From positions 20,662,630 to 20,726,629 of the forward strand of contig OY992837.1 in NCBI GenBank assembly GCA_963921425.1: a stretch of 64,000 bases of DNA, in the 5' to 3' direction. The translations under genes were made by a program, and so were the position numbers. The DNA comes from Dryas octopetala (Eukaryota > Streptophyta > Magnoliopsida > Rosales > Rosaceae). Below the pieces are notes generated by a model. That model saw nothing but the letters and a program-made list of their open reading frames with translations. It did not search any database and was not told the DNA's origin. Below are positions 58,979-64,000 of the stretch, in pieces; the first letter of the stretch is position 1, and each line of letters begins with the position of its first letter.

Positions 58979-59629
58979 ATCCTAATTAAAGCCAAAGTTA
59001 AATATGATCCATAAATAGTCATGTGTCCTCCCACAGCTTGTCCAAGTCATATGCATCTTATGTACTCCAATTATCGTCTGTTTCTATTCCTAGTAAATTG
59101 CAAGAAGCTTTGACAAATTCTAGATGGACCAAAACTATGGCAGAGGAAATGGTAGCATTGAAAAAAAAAATGCTACTTGGGAACTTGTGTCCTTAACAAA
59201 AGGAAAGAAGATCGTGGGGTGTAGATGAGTATTTGCAGTCAAACACAAATCAGATGAGACTATTGAGAAATTCAAAGCTCGGCTAGTTGCAAAAGGATAT
59301 ACACGTTCTTATGGTGTTGATTATCAAGAAACATTTGCACTAGTTGCCAAGCTTAATACTGTGAGAGTACTGTTGTCATTAGTAGCTAATGATAATTGGC
59401 CAGTACTCCTCCAGTTTGATGTCAAAAATGCTTTTTTACATAGAAACCTTACTGAAGAAGTGTATATGGACCCTCCTCCAGGTATACTAGAGTACTTAGA
59501 TACAAGAATGGTGTGAAAACTGAAAAAGGCTTTGTATGGGTTGAAGCAGTCTCTAAGGGCTTGGTTTGGCAGGTTCACCAAGGCTATGAGGAATTTTTGC
59601 TGCAAACAAAGTAACTAAGATCATACTTT

Positions 59630-62600
59630 CACTACAACAAAAATGTCGATACGACTGATATCTATTTGGGTAGCCGTCTGATATAGCGAGTCATGATATC
59701 TAATGTTCACATTTTATATATCAGTAAACTGATATGTAAACATTGTTTATATATCATTTTTTTTTTCAACCTGATGTCCTAAATACAAAATGGATATCCA
59801 ATTTGATATTATTTCTGATATCTATAAAATCCAAGTATCAGTAGTATTAGTCAATAGATATTGTATTTGATACTAATACTGCCATATAACCTGATATCAA
59901 TATCAGGTTTGAGGTAAAATATGATATAAAACTATGGTATCAATATCAGGTCTATGGTAGAATATGATATATATAATCTTGATATCAATATCAGGTATGG
60001 AATAAATTCTGATATCTAAACATTGTTTTTATATCAGATCTAAGAAAGAATCTGATATCAAAGCGTTATAAAATATCAATTATTAGTCCAAAACTGATAT
60101 CGTTTAGTATGTCGATTTCACAAAAGAAAATTGGAATACAACTTGCTATATCAGTTTTTTTTCACCTAAAAAATGATATCAATACATAAATTTGAGCCTG
60201 TACATAAATTTGGCCATAAATTTGTGCAGCCATAAAATCTTCCATTCTCATTCCATATATTTCAATAATCACCAATAACAATATTCAAAGCTGCCTACAA
60301 ATATCCAACAAGATAACCATATATTTTGTTTTTTGTTTTGTAGAGGTCTAAACATACCATGCCACCAACCTAATAACTAAGGCAATATTGCCTAAACCCT
60401 GCTTGTTAAGACCTTTACAAAACCAAAACAAGTTGTAATTAATGTATCATACGCTGCCCACATGTACAAAATAACATGATAGCACCTAGCCTAATTAATT
60501 TGCAAATCAGCACTATGTCTAGCTAGCTAGCTAGTTCTATCTTCAATTCTGCCATCCTTTACAAAATAGTCATGGCAGCATGTATGATCTAATTAAAAGC
60601 ACCAAATTTTCAATCTTCTTCCATGCTTTACAAAAAATGAGCATGCACGACAACTTTCTTCTATCCACAAAAAAGGCAAAACGCACACCACCTACCAATT
60701 AACTTGTCGGTCTAAAGAAAATTGTTCAGAAAATCTCCCCATTCCACACGCACCTCATCTATTTGATCTTGTGTGTATCCGCTTCGCTTGGTCTTCATAT
60801 TGGACCACTGAAAACATCAAAGGAACATATTTTCTTTAATTTAATCACAGATTCATTGATCTCATAAGTTCTATATACTGAATACATGCATGCCTTATTA
60901 ATCTCAATTTTCAACTAAACATGCATATGCATAAAGAATAAAAGCAAGTCAGAGTAGTTGAATGGAACTACACAACACTACAAAATGAGTTGCTGCCTAA
61001 CAACCCTCCCATTTCCCTGCTTCATACATATGTGTGCTTTTAAGAAAATTGCTTATCCTTGAAAAGAGACCACACTATAAGAAAAGTACTAAATCCTTGT
61101 CTCTGTAGTTGCAACCCTGTTTCAAATTAATAATATATAGTAACAATATGACACAAAACACCAAAGGTTCTCAGAGGTTCTCCACTCTAACTTTCACATT
61201 TCAAATACCTCTCTCTCAAACATCAAAGATGCAGTTTCTCCAAGTTGAACTTAGTCAAAAATTTGGGTATGCATGCATGCAGTTTCTACATTGTTTATTG
61301 AACCACTTAAAGGACAAAAGGCAGATCAGATTATTCAATTGCATATATTACAAACCATACTTTAAGTATTTAATCCAAATGCATGAACAACACAAACGCA
61401 ATACAAGCTTGGGTAGATATGTTTTTTATCAATTGGAAATCTGACCTTGGTCGCATAATCAAGGTTGGTATCCTCAATAATTTCCTTCATTTACTGCATC
61501 ACATAGTAACCACACTCAATACCACCAGGTTGCTTTGGACGCTATGCATGATCCGAAAAAATGGCACATAGTTAATATTCAAGCCATATGCAAACGTGGA
61601 CTTGTCAGACAAATAAAATTAAGGTTAATGACAATAAAGATCGAGGACTTACGAATAGATGCCTCCACTGGGGCGTTTTCTTATTTGTCCTACCCGTGAG
61701 TCCATTAAAGTGTCTAATAGCACTTAATCAACAAAAATTGAAACTTTTAATTATATGACTTGAAACAAAGATGGTATATAAATCTGGGAAAAAAAAGAGT
61801 GGTTACAATGAATCAAATAAAAGTAAAGTCTTACTTGTTGACAATTGTCATCCACTCTTTGTCATGGGTTTGCTTCGGAAGAGGGTCCATGATAAAAACT
61901 GCATCTTTGTCTTTATTGATAATGGTCAAAATCCAGTGTGCCCTTGAAAAGGTTAACATTAATCAGCAAGTACAATATGATTTGCCCATATGAAAACAAT
62001 CTGCTTAAAATTAATCAATAGTTAAGTAATTTCAGAAACTTACCCAGAATTGTATGGAAGTAAAAAAACACGATCTGATTTGCCCATATGAAAGCGATAT
62101 GCTAAATATTGTGATCGCTGTTGTGAATCTCCTACTCCAACTGAGATGCGCGAGGGGTCCACAAATCCAACTATTTCTTCCATGTGTGAGTTCAAAACCT
62201 TTTCATATAGGTGCCTAATTATTTATTTCAATTAGTTCATATCCTACCAGCTACTCGATCATAGCTTAAATATTAGAGAAAATACTCATTGAATCAGCAA
62301 GTACTATTACCTCATGTAAAGCACGATGCACGTGGCTGATAATTCTTGCATCTCCATTATGGAAGTAATGTCCTCTTTCAAGATGTATAGACGTCAGACA
62401 TGCCCAAAGAATTCTTCCTCTAAATCTGCTGCAATAGCTCTTCCACTTGTGGTCATCGCGTCACATGCAAAACGATATAAGGCCTTGCAGTTCAGAGGCA
62501 CTTGCTTGCCAGCTTCTGAGGTCTTGAATAACTCTTTCCTTATGACAGGATCTTGTTTTTTTGGTTTCTAGGGTGTTAAGAAAAAACAAGCAACACTCGT

Positions 62601-64000
62601 TAGAATAATGAAGATACATTCTAAGGTCCAAAAACTTATAGAATAGTCAATAAAAGATACATTGTTTAAGACTCTAGGCAAACATTTTTTAAGGTATGTT
62701 TTTACAAGTGTTCACAAGATTATCATAATGGAAAGAGGGAGCAGCTACCTTGACAGTTTCTGCAATATCAACCTCTTCAACCTCCACTACTTCAACATCA
62801 GCAGCTTTCTTTTTCACCTCGACATCCACACCCTTAGCCTTGTCCTCATAAACACAGCTTGCTTTATCAGACATCAAACCTTGGCCTGCAGGTACCATCT
62901 TTGGTGTAACAGGTGAATCACCAAGTTGTTTCTTCTCCAATATTTCAAGCCTCTCCAAAAGCCCCTCACGGTCCTTCAGAAACATTGCAATCAGCTCTTT
63001 CTTTGTAATTATATCCCTCGGTTTTTTAGGTATGTTGAAGTACACATGAGGGTTGACATTCCCACCCACTGCTCTGACCCTACCAGAATGCTCAGGTGTG
63101 TTCAAATCCATTGTCAGCACATCATTAGCACCCTCAACCTTTAACTCTCCATTTTTCTTCTTTTCCAGCAAGTCATCCTGACATTATAATGCATAATTTA
63201 AATACTTATCAATGAATAAGCAATGGCAGTCATGTATAAGCACAATGTAAATCCTTACAATGATATTCACTACTTTAGAAACTTCCTCATCCAATTTCCC
63301 ATTAGAGTCTTCTCGTGCCCTCTTCCATAGGACTGAACGGTCGAGGTCATCCTCCCTAAAACTTTCTTTCCTCTAAGTTATAATCAAAATAATGCACAAT
63401 TTATAAGTTTATAATTAAAACCACTAAAATATGAGGCCCTTATTAAAAAAAAATATCAGAATTTGTGGGCTTATAAAAAAGGCAAATGCTGCCAACATAT
63501 GGATTGTTAAGAATCTTACCAAAGTCTCCTCCAATCCAATGTAGCCCTTCCGTGAAAGTTTATGATGATACTTCCTATTGAGGGTTTTTTGACGTTGAAC
63601 CTCGTGTTTTTCCTACAATTAAGACAACACCATATTGTCAAATAAAGTACCTACCAGTTAGTTAAGTCAAAACACATAAATCTAAATTTCATACATATAT
63701 AACATAAAAGGACTGCGTAACCCTTCCAGCAACAAACTAATCTCAATGGACTTGCTCGATGCCTTTATACTCCTTTGGTGGTGATTTTAACATCTTCTCA
63801 TCGTTTATGAATGGGAGAATGTATTTGCGTGTCAGCATAGTCTTGAATGTTCTCCATTTGATGCTAACGGATGACAAAACATGTTTCCTGCTTGACGGGT
63901 CCAGCTCAAATGCACCCTACATCAAGTCGATCATTAAAAAAAAGCACATTGTTATCCACTAAATAAAGTAAAAAAGGCTAAAAGGAAGGTGCAGTTGCAA
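59630..64000 (-). mobile_element. CACTA/EnSpm transposon, one end and part of its body
   Basis: The left end is CACTACAACAAAAATGTCG, the CACTA signature, abutting copia DNA. The subterminal 450 bp carry repeated TGATATCAATATCAGG-type palindromes (about 59886, 59938, 59979 and others), as expected for transposase-binding repeats. Coding remnants on the minus strand (60712 to about 63620) belong to the element. The other end is beyond the window. Confidence 0.88.
60712..63615 (-). pseudogene. CACTA-encoded protein: plant transposase (En/Spm type) region and Ulp1-like C48 protease
   Basis: Several minus-strand exons are readable. About 63613-63521 encodes NRKYHHKLSRKGYIGLEETL. About 63372-63260 encodes DDLDRSVLWKRAREDSNGK. 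About 63178-62747 includes SGRVRAVGGNVNPHVYFNIP and a long Lys/Glu/Val-rich stretch. About 62570-62311 has the in-frame TGA in FFGHV*RLYILKEDI. About 62215-62045 encodes VDPSRISVGVGDSQQR. Exon 61942-61835 has the protease His and Asp (AHWILTIINKDKDAVFIMDP). Exon 61541-61446 has the protease Cys (KQPGGIECGYYVMQ), then a stop. Exon 60807-60712 encodes SGYTQDQIDEVRVEWGDFL and ends in TAG. The order matches CACTA proteins whose C-terminus carries a Ulp1/SENP-like cysteine protease. At least two internal stops make it inactive. Exon limits without exact ends are estimates. Confidence 0.8.

Larger units (their letters stand above)
55700..59629 (+). pseudogene. Ty1/copia pol remnant, split by a hAT insertion
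   Basis: The left part (55700-56229) covers the integrase/RT connection (YHPSFKRFYVTMDVIFHEH, NRGQPLTRYEHDPNQ). The right part (58979-59629) covers the start of copia reverse transcriptase ([87 protein letters not shown]). Stops and frame shifts are present, so it was probably inactive before or soon after insertion. RT motifs after ALYGLKQ are absent because the CACTA element begins at 59630. Confidence 0.88.

Noticed and set aside
1-64000. CRISPR arrays, operons, riboswitches or bacterial-type systems
   Set aside because: Intron-bearing plant nuclear DNA; no direct-repeat/spacer array or bacterial gene cluster is present.

Overview
This window is nuclear DNA from a flowering plant, most likely a woody rosid eudicot; I cannot name the species. 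The evidence is AT-rich intergenic DNA, GT-AG introns, a plastid-targeted PII protein, a BOR1-type borate transporter, a plant GDSL esterase, and plant-specific transposon families. Four host genes are visible. (1) On the minus strand at the left edge is the 5' half of a BOR1-like borate exporter: seven exons, 311 residues, continuing outside the window. (2) On the minus strand at 29092-32665 is a five-exon GDSL esterase/lipase of 368 residues. (3) On the minus strand at 46469-48448 is a three-exon DUF952 protein of 126 residues. (4) On the plus strand at 48762-51814 is an eight-exon PII/GLB1 nitrogen sensor of 196 residues. Genes 3 and 4 are head-to-head with 313 bp between start codons, and that gap holds four TGGGCY site II motifs.

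Almost everything else is transposon DNA, much of it with resolvable ends. A PIF/Harbinger element (7880-11214, TSD TAA) carries a deleted transposase and two exons of a serine carboxypeptidase-like gene. A full-length L1-type LINE (32689-38703, 15-bp TSD) sits between the probable TATA box and start codon of the GDSL gene; its ORF2 is open except for one amber codon. Between 39437 and 43872 lie two abutting Mutator-type foldback elements, each with another transposon nested inside. A second hAT of the same family (56230-58978) splits a Ty1/copia pol remnant. The right edge is a decayed CACTA/EnSpm element starting at 59630.

Other blocks are: a truncated copia with one LTR and tRNA-Met primer site (17200-19287); LTR-like blocks near 4400-5270, 15077-17170, 26932-27820, 44790-45400 and 53200-54900; several foldback MITEs with 9-bp target duplications; LINE 3' fragments near 22.6, 26.6 and 52.3-53.2 kb; and a plastid 23S rRNA fragment (4211-4380). 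A recurring cassette marked by short perfect palindromes built on GAG/CTC (13587, 19481, 23241) does not match a family I know and is the best candidate for something undescribed.

Exon boundaries were read by eye from splice signals and frame, and family calls come from recognised motifs. No alignment or database search was run.
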